The position numbers were made by a program, and so were the translations under genes. Shown here in pieces: positions 1-11,700 of a DNA stretch of 64,000 nt. Each line of letters starts with the position of its first letter. The stretch's first letter is position 1. The notes beneath the pieces are model-generated. The model saw only the letters and a program-made list of their open reading frames with translations, had not been told where the DNA came from and made no database searches. Source of the DNA: Mycolicibacter heraklionensis (GTDB lineage: Bacteria > Actinomycetota > Actinomycetes > Mycobacteriales > Mycobacteriaceae); assembly GCF_001021505.1 (NCBI RefSeq), contig NZ_LDPO01000002.1, forward strand, positions 310,001 to 374,000, read 5' to 3'.

Positions 1-938
1 TCCGGGATGACCTCGATGACGTCCTGCGGGATCACGTAGTCGCGACCACGGACCAGGGCCAGCGCGCGGGATGCGGAGATGATGCCCAGTGAGGCACGCG
101 GCGACGCGCCGAACGACAGCCAGTTCTTCACGTCCGGCATGCCGAACTGCTCGGGCTGCCGCGTCGCGGTGATCACCCGAACCACGTAGTCCACCAGGGC
201 GTGGTGCACGAAGTTGTTGGCCGCCAGCGTCTGCAGCCGCACCAGGTCGCCGGTGCCGAGGATCTGCTTGGGCTCCGGCGGGGTGACACCCATCCGGTAG
301 ATGATCTCGCGCTCCTCCTCCGGCGAGGGGTAGCCGACGTTGATCTTGAACAGGAAACGGTCGCGCTGCGCTTCGGGCAGCGGGTAGACACCCTCGTGTT
401 CGATCGGGTTCTGGGTGGCCATCACCAGGAACGGGTTGGGCAGCGGGAAGCTCTTACCGCCGATGGAGACCTTGCGCTCCTGCATGACCTCCAGCAGCGC
501 CGACTGCACCTTGGCCGGTGCACGGTTGATCTCGTCGGCCAGCAGGAAGTTGGTCATCACCGGGCCGAGCTCGGTGTCGAACTCCTCGCGGCCCTGCCGG
601 TAGATGCGGGTACCGATGATGTCGGTGGGCACCAGGTCCGGAGTGAACTGGATGCGGGCGAAGCTCCCGCCCACCACCTTGGCGAAGGTCTCCACGGCCA
701 GGGTCTTGGCGACACCGGGCACGCCTTCGAGCAGCACGTGGCCCTTGGCGAGCAGGCCGACCAGGATGCGCTCGACGAGCTGGTCCTGGCCGACGATGAC
801 GCGCTTGACCTCAAAGATGGCCCGCTCCAGCGCGTGTACGTCGGCGGCGAGCCCGCTACCGCCGACTGTGCCTGTCTCGGCACCGGCCGAGCCGGGGAAA
901 CCGCTGGCGCCCGCGGGCGTCCCATCCGATGACGTCAT
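1..938 (-). CDS. moxR1: MoxR-family AAA+ ATPase (3' end beyond window)
   Basis: AAA+ ATPase of the MoxR family, presumed to act as a chaperone or maturation factor for partner proteins encoded downstream. The reading frame starts at ATG 938 after a GGAGGA ribosome site and stays open to base 1, giving 312 residues. Visible motifs are Walker A GVPGVAKT (about 72-79), Walker B LLADEIN (132-138) and sensor-1 ATQNP (174-178). The first 30 residues are Gly/Ala/Ser-rich and low in complexity. The gene lies 132 bp after ripB on the same strand, as Rv1479 follows Rv1478 in M. tuberculosis. The C-terminal lid is cut off by the window edge. Confidence 0.93.
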   Translation of the reverse strand, partial: MTSSDGTPAGASGFPGSAGAETGTVGGSGLAADVHALERAIFEVKRVIVGQDQLVERILVGLLAKGHVLLEGVPGVAKTLAVETFAKVVGGSFARIQFTPDLVPTDIIGTRIYRQGREEFDTELGPVMTNFLLADEINRAPAKVQSALLEVMQERKVSIGGKSFPLPNPFLVMATQNPIEHEGVYPLPEAQRDRFLFKINVGYPSPEEEREIIYRMGVTPPEPKQILGTGDLVRLQTLAANNFVHHALVDYVVRVITATRQPEQFGMPDVKNWLSFGASPRASLGIISASRALALVRGRDYVIPQDVIEVIP

Positions 939-1070
939 CGACAAATCCTCCACAAAGGTCGGTCAGACACAACTGCTTGCACGGCACACGGCCGAGGGGC
1001 AGCGTTGTGCCCTCGTTTCACTATTCCAGGGTTCGCAGCATCCGTCGACGTAAGGCCCGTCCCGAATGCG

Positions 1071-1772
1071 TCAGTACTCGATGATCCGGGTCAGATACGG
1101 CGTCATCCCCGACGTCCGCACCGGGCTGACGACCACCTTGCCGGCGCTGCCCGAGGCCTCCAACATCTTCCCGCCGCCCAGGTACATGGTGACGTGCTGG
1201 CCGCCACCGGGGCCGTAGAACATCAGGTCGCCACGACGGGCCTGACTGGGCGGAATATGCCGGCCGGCGTTGTACTGGTCGCCGGAGAAGCGTGGGATCA
1301 GCACGCCCACACCGGCGAACGCGTAGCGCATCAGGCCCGAACAGTCGAAACCGACCGTGCCCGCACCGGAGTCGACTCCCTTGCTGGGACCGGTCAGCGA
1401 ACCACCGCCCCAGGAGTAGGGCACGCCCATCTGTGAGCCGCCGCGACGAATCACGTACTCGATGGCCTGCTTGCCGTGCACCCGCTTGCCCGGTGACACG
1501 TTGCCGACGGCTTCATCGCCGACGTTGAATCCGAGGCCGGACAGAAACTTGCGGCCCAGGTCCATCGTGGTCTGGGTGGCCTGCGCGGTGGCCTGCAACG
1601 AGGCGTTGGCGATCGCCAGCGGGTCACCGGGCGCGCCGGCACTGATCGTCGCCGGCAGGGTGGGGTCCCACCCCGGGTCCGCTTCGGCCGGTCCGGCCAG
1701 GCCGACCAGCACCGGGATCGCCACCAGCAACGATCCGATGAGGCGTGATAGTCGTAAGGAACTCAGTTGCAT
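1071..1772 (-). CDS. ripB: NlpC/P60 peptidoglycan endopeptidase RipB
   Basis: Secreted D,L-endopeptidase that cuts stem peptides of peptidoglycan. The 233 residues begin with a signal peptide (hydrophobic core about 11-28, cleavage near PAEA/DP). The NlpC/P60 domain runs from about 105 to the end, with Cys144 in DCSGL, His193 in QHVTMYLG and Glu205 in KMLEAS. The spacing 49 and 12 matches the Cys-His-Glu triad reported for RipA. Unlike RipA there is no N-terminal coiled coil. The start is ATG 1772, 10 bp after the ripA stop, so the two are probably cotranscribed. Confidence 0.94.
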   Translation of the reverse strand: MQLSSLRLSRLIGSLLVAIPVLVGLAGPAEADPGWDPTLPATISAGAPGDPLAIANASLQATAQATQTTMDLGRKFLSGLGFNVGDEAVGNVSPGKRVHGKQAIEYVIRRGGSQMGVPYSWGGGSLTGPSKGVDSGAGTVGFDCSGLMRYAFAGVGVLIPRFSGDQYNAGRHIPPSQARRGDLMFYGPGGGQHVTMYLGGGKMLEASGSAGKVVVSPVRTSGMTPYLTRIIEY

Positions 1773-1782
1773 TGCACCGCCG

Positions 1783-3219
1783 TCAGTACTCGATGTATCG
1801 GACCACGTAGGGCGTCATGCCGCTCTTGCGGACCGGCGACACCTTCACCGTCTGCCCCACGTCGGGGGCCTCCAGCATCAGGCCGTTGCCGAGGTAGAGC
1901 GTCACGTGCTGGCTGCCACCGGGTCCGTAGAAGATGACGTCGCCACGACGCGCCAGCGCCGACGGGATCTGGCGGCCCATCTTGTACTGCGAACCCGAGT
2001 AGTGCGGCAGCTTGATGCCCACCCCGGCAAAGGCGTAGAGGATCAGCCCGGAACAGTCGAATCCGACGGTGCCCGCACCGGAGCCGATACCGCGTCCTGG
2101 CCCCGCGGCGGTGCCGCCGCCCCAGGAATAGGGCACGCCGCGCTGCGAAAGGCCACGGCGGATCACGTATTCGGAGGCCTGCCGGCCGTAAACCCGCGGG
2201 ATTTTGCCGTTGTTGATCCCGGTGTCGTCGGGCTTGGCCAGCCCGAGGGACTGCAGGAACTTCTGGCCCAGGTTCGCCGTCACCTGTGCCGAGGTCTGGG
2301 AGATCCCGAGCACCTGGTTGATGACGGCGATCGGGTCGCCGGGAACGTCGGCACTGGGCACCATCGGCAGGGTCGGGTCCCAGGGACCATCCCACTGCGC
2401 GGGCGCCGGGGCCGTGGGGCCGGCGACCGGACCGGCGGGGTTTCCCCACCGATCACCGCCTGCGGCGCCGGCCGGCGGATGCCCCTGCTGGGGCTGATCG
2501 TGGCCGCGGGCGGCGGCGAGTTTGGCCTGCGCCTCGTTACGTCGTGCGGCCAGCCGGTTGATCTCGCCCTGCTGTTCGCCGAACTTGCGCTGGGTGTCGG
2601 TGAGCGCGGCCACCGCGGCATCCTGGCTGGACTGCGCGTCGGCGACCGCCTGATCGGCCTTCTGCTTGGCCAGCCGAGCGGCCGATTCCTTGTTCACCTG
2701 CTCGATGCGGGCCCGCTTGAGGTTGTCCAGCGCCTGCTGCGAGCTGAGCGCCAGGGTCTGGCCGGCCGCGGCCGTAGCGATCATCTCCGTCGGGTTGGCC
2801 GCGGTCAGGTAGCTGTCCGAGGGCCCGTTGACGTACGTCGACGCGGCGAAAGTGTTGAACCGTCGCTGCGCGGCGGCGATCGCGGCGTCGGCCTCGGCGA
2901 TCGCCTGCCGGCCGGCGTCCACCTCGTGTTGGGCAGCGGCGGCGTCGTCGCGCGCGGTCTGCAGATCCACCAGGGCCTTGTTGACCCCTTCCTTCTCCTC
3001 GGCGATCTGCGCGCCCAGGTTCTGCAACTGTTGGTTGGCGTCGGCGACGTCGGCGATCAGCGCGGCGATGCCGTCGGGGTCCTGCGCGGGTTGGGCTGTC
3101 GCCAGCCCCGGGGTGCCCAGCAGCATCGCAGCGCTGAGTACCGACACCGTCGCGGGTCGGGCGAACCGGGCCGCCAGCCGGAAAGCAGAGCCATCGGAGC
3201 CACAACGGATGCGTCTCAT
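1783..3219 (-). CDS. ripA: NlpC/P60 peptidoglycan endopeptidase RipA
   Basis: Septal peptidoglycan hydrolase needed for daughter-cell separation in mycobacteria. ATG 3219 (MRRIRCGSDG) is chosen over in-frame starts upstream because an AGGAG lies 11 nt before it, and because the resulting 478 residues agree with the 472 of the M. tuberculosis protein. It has a signal peptide to about 42, a long coiled-coil regulatory domain rich in Ala/Glu/Gln (about 45-235), a Pro/Gly-rich linker (about 240-275) and a C-terminal NlpC/P60 domain. The domain carries Cys389 (DCSGL), His438 (SQHVTLY) and Glu450 (MLEAPD). The ripA and ripB catalytic domains are strongly similar, a tandem duplication. Confidence 0.95.
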   Translation of the reverse strand: MRRIRCGSDGSAFRLAARFARPATVSVLSAAMLLGTPGLATAQPAQDPDGIAALIADVADANQQLQNLGAQIAEEKEGVNKALVDLQTARDDAAAAQHEVDAGRQAIAEADAAIAAAQRRFNTFAASTYVNGPSDSYLTAANPTEMIATAAAGQTLALSSQQALDNLKRARIEQVNKESAARLAKQKADQAVADAQSSQDAAVAALTDTQRKFGEQQGEINRLAARRNEAQAKLAAARGHDQPQQGHPPAGAAGGDRWGNPAGPVAGPTAPAPAQWDGPWDPTLPMVPSADVPGDPIAVINQVLGISQTSAQVTANLGQKFLQSLGLAKPDDTGINNGKIPRVYGRQASEYVIRRGLSQRGVPYSWGGGTAAGPGRGIGSGAGTVGFDCSGLILYAFAGVGIKLPHYSGSQYKMGRQIPSALARRGDVIFYGPGGSQHVTLYLGNGLMLEAPDVGQTVKVSPVRKSGMTPYVVRYIEY

Positions 3220-3383
3220 TCGGCTTGGATCTCCTCGGACTCTCAGCAGGCGGCGCCGCGCTTCGGCCGGTGGCAAAAGCACAGAAACAACAGATACAAC
3301 AGCTGCGCCTTTTGAGACCATACGTCACATCAGTCACTGGAGAAACGTTCGTAACAAACTACATTATTGTAATTAAGCCGGTT

Positions 3384-3400
3384 GTGACCATTCGGTGACC
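3384..3400 (-). promoter_or_regulatory. Candidate MtrA-type direct repeat upstream of ripA
   Basis: On the minus strand GGTCAC occurs twice, 11 bp apart (GGTCACCGAATGGTCAC). MtrA is known to bind the M. tuberculosis ripA promoter through direct repeats of a GTCACA-like element. The site is about 165 bp upstream of the ripA start in the 253-bp gap after the Rv1476-like gene. The assignment is inference. Confidence 0.35.
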
Positions 3401-3472
3401 TAATTATTTGCAGCAGCCGACAACGGGGCGACAATTAATCGCCTAGTTTCCGGGTTTTCGGAGGTAAGGCCG

Positions 3473-4024
3473 CTAGTTGGCGACGTCGGAGCGTTCGGCA
3501 GCCTGTTTGCTGCGTCGTTGCAGGAAGCGGGTCCCGACAGCCGCCACCGCCACCCCCACCAGCAGCACCACCGTGAGGCCCGTCCAGGGCAGATCCGGGG
3601 TGGCCAATTCATGCACGAAATTCTGCGCGGAGACCACCGGGTCGCCGGTCTTGGCGTGATCCTCGGCGGCCTCCAGCTTGGACCGATGAAACTGGCCGCT
3701 GTAGCTGCCGACATAGTTGGTACTGACGACCAGAACAGTGGAATCCGGATAGTCGTAGCCGACCACGGTGGCGACGTCGCGCAGCGCGGTGTCCATGCCG
3801 GGATTTCGGGCCACCTCGACGATCTTGAGGTCGATACCGTCGCGGCCGGCCTGCGCCACCACCTCGCGCAGCGCCGGCACGTCGGCCGCCGGTGCGCTCA
3901 CCCCGTCGGCGGCGACAGCAACCTTGACCAGTGCCATGCAGTCGTCGGGCGGGGCGGCCGGGTCGAGGCCGACGGTGATGCAGAGCTCGCCGGGGATATA
4001 GGCCGGCGGGTGCTGGATCGTCAC
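3473..4024 (-). CDS. Rv1476-like single-pass membrane protein
   Basis: Conserved mycobacterial protein of unknown function, located like Rv1476 between acn and ripA. Residues 1-140 are soluble and contain a beta-alpha stretch with VGYDYPDSTVLVVS. One transmembrane helix lies near the C-terminus (WTGLTVVLLVGVAVAAVGTRF), followed by a basic tail (RRSKQAAERS), which predicts an N-out topology with a short cytosolic end. GTG 4024 is chosen; a TTG at 4042 would add six residues. No catalytic motif is visible. Its position upstream of ripA and divergent from acn suggests an envelope-linked role, but that is inference. Confidence 0.8.
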   Translation of the reverse strand: MTIQHPPAYIPGELCITVGLDPAAPPDDCMALVKVAVAADGVSAPAADVPALREVVAQAGRDGIDLKIVEVARNPGMDTALRDVATVVGYDYPDSTVLVVSTNYVGSYSGQFHRSKLEAAEDHAKTGDPVVSAQNFVHELATPDLPWTGLTVVLLVGVAVAAVGTRFLQRRSKQAAERSDVAN

Positions 4025-4030
4025 GGTTGA

Positions 4031-7015
<2,985 letters not shown>

Positions 7016-7029
7016 ACGGCGATCACCTG

Positions 7030-7593
7030 ATGCCCAGGGTCAGCGAGGATCACCTGGCGGCCCGGCGCCGCCAGATCCTCGATGGCGCACGCAGGTGCTT
7101 CGCCGCCTACGGATACGACGGGGCCACGGTGCGGCGACTGGAGCAGATGATCGGGCTGTCGCGGGGGGCGATCTTCCATCACTTCCGCGACAAGGACACC
7201 CTGTTCTTCGAGTTGGCGCGCGAAGATGCGGAGCGGATGGCTGATGTCGCCTCGCGCGAGGGCCTGATCGGCGTGATGCGGGACATGCTGGCGGCGCCGG
7301 AACAGTTCGACTGGCTGGCCACTCGGCTGGAGATCGCCCGCAAACTGCGCCACGACCCGGAATTCAGCCGCGGCTGGGCGGAGCGGTCAGCCGAATTGGC
7401 CGCTGCGACAACGGATCGGCTTAATCGCCAGAAGCAGGCCGGCCGGCTGCGCGACGACGTCCCCGCAGACGTATTGCACTGCTATCTGGATCTGGTGCTC
7501 GACGGCCTCGTCGCGCGGCTGGCGTCTGGCGAAGATCCGCAGCGGCTTTCCGCGGTCCTCGACCTGGTCGAGGATTCGGTGCGGCAGAGCTGA
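7030..7593 (+). CDS. TetR/AcrR-family regulator (Rv1474c type)
   Basis: Transcriptional regulator of 187 residues. The N-terminal HTH spans about 10-55, with the typical ARRCFAAYGYDGATVRRLEQMIGL and GAIFHHFRDKDTLF segments. The C-terminal half is an all-helical ligand/dimer domain. It starts at ATG 7030, 14 bp after the acn stop, so it is probably cotranscribed with acn. The M. tuberculosis counterpart has been reported to bind the acn promoter and repress it in response to iron; the near-palindrome at 4051-4070 is a candidate target. The effector cannot be read from the sequence. Confidence 0.9.
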   Translation: MPRVSEDHLAARRRQILDGARRCFAAYGYDGATVRRLEQMIGLSRGAIFHHFRDKDTLFFELAREDAERMADVASREGLIGVMRDMLAAPEQFDWLATRLEIARKLRHDPEFSRGWAERSAELAAATTDRLNRQKQAGRLRDDVPADVLHCYLDLVLDGLVARLASGEDPQRLSAVLDLVEDSVRQS

Positions 7594-7644
7594 TTTCGCT
7601 TGATCAGTGCACCGCGAGGGTGCGCAGAATGCCGACCGCGATCG

Positions 7645-7665
7645 GCGTGTCGTGTGCAGACACGC
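7645..7665. terminator. Hairpin repeat between convergent genes, copy A
   Basis: GCGTGTC / GACACGC stem of 7 bp with a 7-nt loop, between the TetR gene (+) and the small HTH gene (-). The surrounding 37 bp (7643-7679) match 60431-60467 at 32 positions. No U-tract follows, as is usual in mycobacteria. A bidirectional terminator role is inferred from position. Confidence 0.5.
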
Positions 7666-7687
7666 GCGCTCGCGCTCAGGGGCGACG

Positions 7688-7888
7688 CTAGCGGGACCGG
7701 GTGCGGTGGTTGGGCCCGCCGCGGCTGCGCATCGCCGCGCCCGACTCCCGCAGCATGCTGTGCACGGAGCCGTACGATCGGCCGGTCGACGCCGCCAAGG
7801 TCCGGATACTCGCCCCGCCCTCATAGGCGTTGCGCAACTCGACCAGCTGACGATCGCGCTGCTTGTTCGGTTTCGTCGTCGTCGCCAC
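7688..7888 (-). CDS. Small helix-turn-helix protein (Rv1473A type)
   Basis: A 66-residue basic protein. Residues 8-50 look like a helix-turn-helix: RDRQLVELRNAYEGGASIRTLAASTGRSYGS, where GASIRTLAASTGRS is the turn and recognition helix. The tail MRSRGGPNHRTRSR is strongly basic. It matches the position and type of Rv1473A, between the ABC-F gene and the TetR gene. Size and charge suggest DNA binding, but no target is visible. The start is ATG 7888, 78 bp after the ABC-F stop. Confidence 0.8.
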   Translation of the reverse strand: MATTTKPNKQRDRQLVELRNAYEGGASIRTLAASTGRSYGSVHSMLRESGAAMRSRGGPNHRTRSR

Positions 7889-7966
7889 GTCCCCTCACCA
7901 TCCCCTCGCCGACTCAACGGGTTCAGCGTAGGAATGCCTCGGCGATACCGGGCGACTTTGAGTGAA

Positions 7967-9604
<1,638 letters not shown>

Positions 9605-9630
9605 GCGCGCGTACTCCTGTCGTGGTGGTG

Positions 9631-10452
9631 CTACTTATCGTCAGTGAAGGCCGGTGGGCGCTTCTCGGCGCGCGCAGCGACGGCTTCCTCGAAGTTGCTG
9701 GTCAGCAGGCGCACGTAGAGCTGTCCGAGCCCCTCGGCCTGCATGTGCCCCTCCAGACTACCGGCGTCGAGTCCGCTCCAGAGCGTCCGCTTGGTCAACT
9801 CGGCCCCCGGCCGGGAGAAACCGGCGATCCGCTCGGCCATGTCGTAGCAGGTGTCCAGCAGGTCCGCCGTCTCCACCACCCGCGAGACCAAGCCGATTCG
9901 CTCCGCCTCGGCGGCGTCGACGTCGCGGCCGGTGAGCATGATCTCGAAGGCCCGCGACGCACCGATCGCCCGGGGCAGCAGGTAGCTCAGGCCCAGCTCA
10001 CTGGCGGTCAGCCCGTTGTTGATGCCGGCCGCCCGAAAGTAGGCACCCGACGCGGCGACCCGAATGTCGGCCGCCAGCGCCAGGCACAGACCGCCACCGA
10101 TGGCCGCCCCGTTGACGGCGGCAATCACCGGCTGGTGCAGGCGCCGCAGCCCCAGGATGATGTCGTCGAGCAGTTCCATCGACCGCAATCCGAACGTGGG
10201 CCGGGTCAGTCCGGCCACGTGCGGCACCGAACCCGCGGACTTATGGTCGGCGCCGGAGGAGAACCCCCGGCCCGCCCCGGTCAGCACCACCACCCGCACC
10301 GAGTTGTCGTAGCTGACTTCCGCCAGCACGTCACGCAGCGGAACCATCACGTCGAACGCCATGGAGTTCATCCGCTCCGGGCGGTTCAGCGTGATCAGCG
10401 CGACGTGCGGACGGGGACGTTCAACGAGGACGAACTCGGATTCGGAAGACAC
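9631..10452 (-). CDS. echA12: Enoyl-CoA hydratase/isomerase family protein
   Basis: Crotonase-fold enzyme of 273 residues, probably acting on acyl-CoA in fatty-acid degradation. Oxyanion-hole segments are visible: ...AGRGFSSGADHK (about 59-70) and NGAAIGGGLCLALAADIRVA (about 114-133). The start is GTG 10452. It sits between the thioredoxin and the ABC-F gene with 26-bp gaps on both sides, the same arrangement as Rv1472 in M. tuberculosis, so these genes probably form one transcript. Substrate specificity cannot be inferred. Confidence 0.9.
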   Translation of the reverse strand: MSSESEFVLVERPRPHVALITLNRPERMNSMAFDVMVPLRDVLAEVSYDNSVRVVVLTGAGRGFSSGADHKSAGSVPHVAGLTRPTFGLRSMELLDDIILGLRRLHQPVIAAVNGAAIGGGLCLALAADIRVAASGAYFRAAGINNGLTASELGLSYLLPRAIGASRAFEIMLTGRDVDAAEAERIGLVSRVVETADLLDTCYDMAERIAGFSRPGAELTKRTLWSGLDAGSLEGHMQAEGLGQLYVRLLTSNFEEAVAARAEKRPPAFTDDK

Positions 10453-10478
10453 GGATGCACGCTATCGCGTGCGCGCCC

Positions 10479-10853
10479 TCAGACCTGGTCGGGCTTGCCC
10501 TGCGCGGCCTGCTCGGCCAATGCGGCCTCGACGTCGAGATCCTTGACCTGCTGGACCAGGTTCTCCAACGCCGCGGCAGGCAGTGCGCCGGCCTGGTTGA
10601 ACACCAGCGTGCCCTTCTTGAACGCCATCAGGGTGGGGATGGAGCGGATCTGGGCGGCAGCGGCCAGCTGTTGCTCGGCTTCGGTGTCGACCTTGGCGAA
10701 CACCACGTCGGGGTGCTTCTCGGAGACGGCCGCAAACGTCGGCGCGAACGACCGACACGGCCCGCACCAGGACGCCCAGAAGTCGACGAGCACGATGTCG
10801 TTGTCGGCGATGGTTTCTTCGAATTTCGCTGCGGTGAGGTCTTGAGTTGCCAT
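10479..10853 (-). CDS. trxB1: Thioredoxin
   Basis: Thioredoxin of 124 residues with the redox motif WCGPC (Cys30, Cys33) and the cis-proline segment RSIPTLMAF. It reduces disulfides in cytosolic proteins. The C-terminus carries an unusual 15-residue Ala/Glu/Gln-rich tail (VEAALAEQAAQGKPDQV). By position (next to echA12) it corresponds to Rv1471, named trxB1 in M. tuberculosis; that name does not mean thioredoxin reductase. The neighbouring trxA and ctpD genes of M. tuberculosis are absent here. A strong hairpin lies 12 nt upstream of the ATG. Confidence 0.92.
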   Translation of the reverse strand: MATQDLTAAKFEETIADNDIVLVDFWASWCGPCRSFAPTFAAVSEKHPDVVFAKVDTEAEQQLAAAAQIRSIPTLMAFKKGTLVFNQAGALPAAALENLVQQVKDLDVEAALAEQAAQGKPDQV

Positions 10854-10865
10854 GACCGAGTCAAC

Positions 10866-10892
10866 GCCGGGAACATCCGTGGTGTTCCCGGC
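10866..10892. promoter_or_regulatory. 10-bp perfect inverted repeat in the thioredoxin leader
   Basis: GCCGGGAACA and TGTTCCCGGC form a perfect 10-bp stem with a 7-nt loop (TCCGTGG), ending 12 nt upstream of the thioredoxin start on the minus strand. It lies in the divergent region facing the DUF5666 gene, so it does not terminate any gene on either side. It could be a dimeric operator or an mRNA leader hairpin. Confidence 0.5.
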
Positions 10893-11019
10893 CCCTGCAC
10901 AGCTGCTTACACAGCGCGCTCACAGCGGGAAGCTAGCTGCTCGCTAACTCGACCCTCGACGGTGGTAGCACCGGTCGACGGCACCCGCCGCCGCCGATAT
11001 CAACGAACGGAGACTGCCG

Positions 11020-11673
11020 ATGTCCCCCCGCCCGAGCACACCCACCCAAACGGTTCGCGCACTGACCGGAGCGACGGCGCTGTTCGCGGCCGGACTGTTC
11101 GTCCCGGCATTGGCTCACGCCCAGGGCGACCACGTGATGGGTTCGGTCTCCTCGGTATCCGGCAACACCTTCGAAGTGACCCGGTCGTCCGGCACCACCA
11201 CCGTTTCGTTGACCGACGGCACCCGGATTTTCGAGTCGGTGCCCGCGCAGCGCGGCGAGATCACCGCCGGCACCTGCATCAAGGCCGGAGGCGCCCAAGA
11301 CGGCGCCGCCTCCGACGGTGGGGCCATCACCGCGAAGTTCGTGGCGATCAGCACCACGGTCGACGGCCAGTGCCCGCAGCGGCCCGCCGCGGCGGCCGAC
11401 GCCCCGGCGCCCCCGAAGCCGCACCGTGGCGTCCGCGGTGTGGTCGAGTCCGTTGCCGGCGACACACTCACCGTCAGCGGCCCGTCCGGGCCGGCCACGG
11501 TCACACTCAACGACAGCACCCACTTCCGCCGGATGATCACCGTCAGCGCACCGTCGATCAGCGCTGGAAAGTGTGTCGCCGCCGGCGGGACCAAGGACGG
11601 CGACGGCGTGCTGCAGGCCGCCCGGGTCACCGTGTGGGCCGGCGACGGCAACTGCCCCGAGCCGCCCGCCTAG
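11020..11673 (+). CDS. Secreted DUF5666-type protein with two repeat domains
   Basis: Exported protein of 217 residues and unknown function. A signal peptide covers about 1-35 (ALTGATALFAAGLFVPALAHA/Q). Two homologous beta-rich units follow (about 38-115 and 138-213). Each has the pattern G-V-S-V-G-T-V, then VTL.D.T.F, then ISAGKC...GGTKDG, ending in a Cys; they share DUF5666-like spacing. A Pro/Ala linker separates them. The two Cys per unit suggest paired disulfides outside the cell. The ATG at 11020 follows GGAGA. It is absent from the corresponding M. tuberculosis interval and has no functional partner next to it. Confidence 0.75.
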   Translation: MSPRPSTPTQTVRALTGATALFAAGLFVPALAHAQGDHVMGSVSSVSGNTFEVTRSSGTTTVSLTDGTRIFESVPAQRGEITAGTCIKAGGAQDGAASDGGAITAKFVAISTTVDGQCPQRPAAAADAPAPPKPHRGVRGVVESVAGDTLTVSGPSGPATVTLNDSTHFRRMITVSAPSISAGKCVAAGGTKDGDGVLQAARVTVWAGDGNCPEPPA

Positions 11674-11700
11674 CGGGCCTCGGCGCAACCCGCCCCGCTA
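11671..11700. terminator. Inverted repeat spanning two convergent stop codons
   Basis: TAGCGGG (11671-11677) and CCCGCTA (11694-11700) are perfect 7-bp arms. The first arm begins with the TAG of the DUF5666 gene, and the second is the reverse complement of the amidohydrolase TAG. A shared bidirectional terminator is plausible. Confidence 0.4.
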
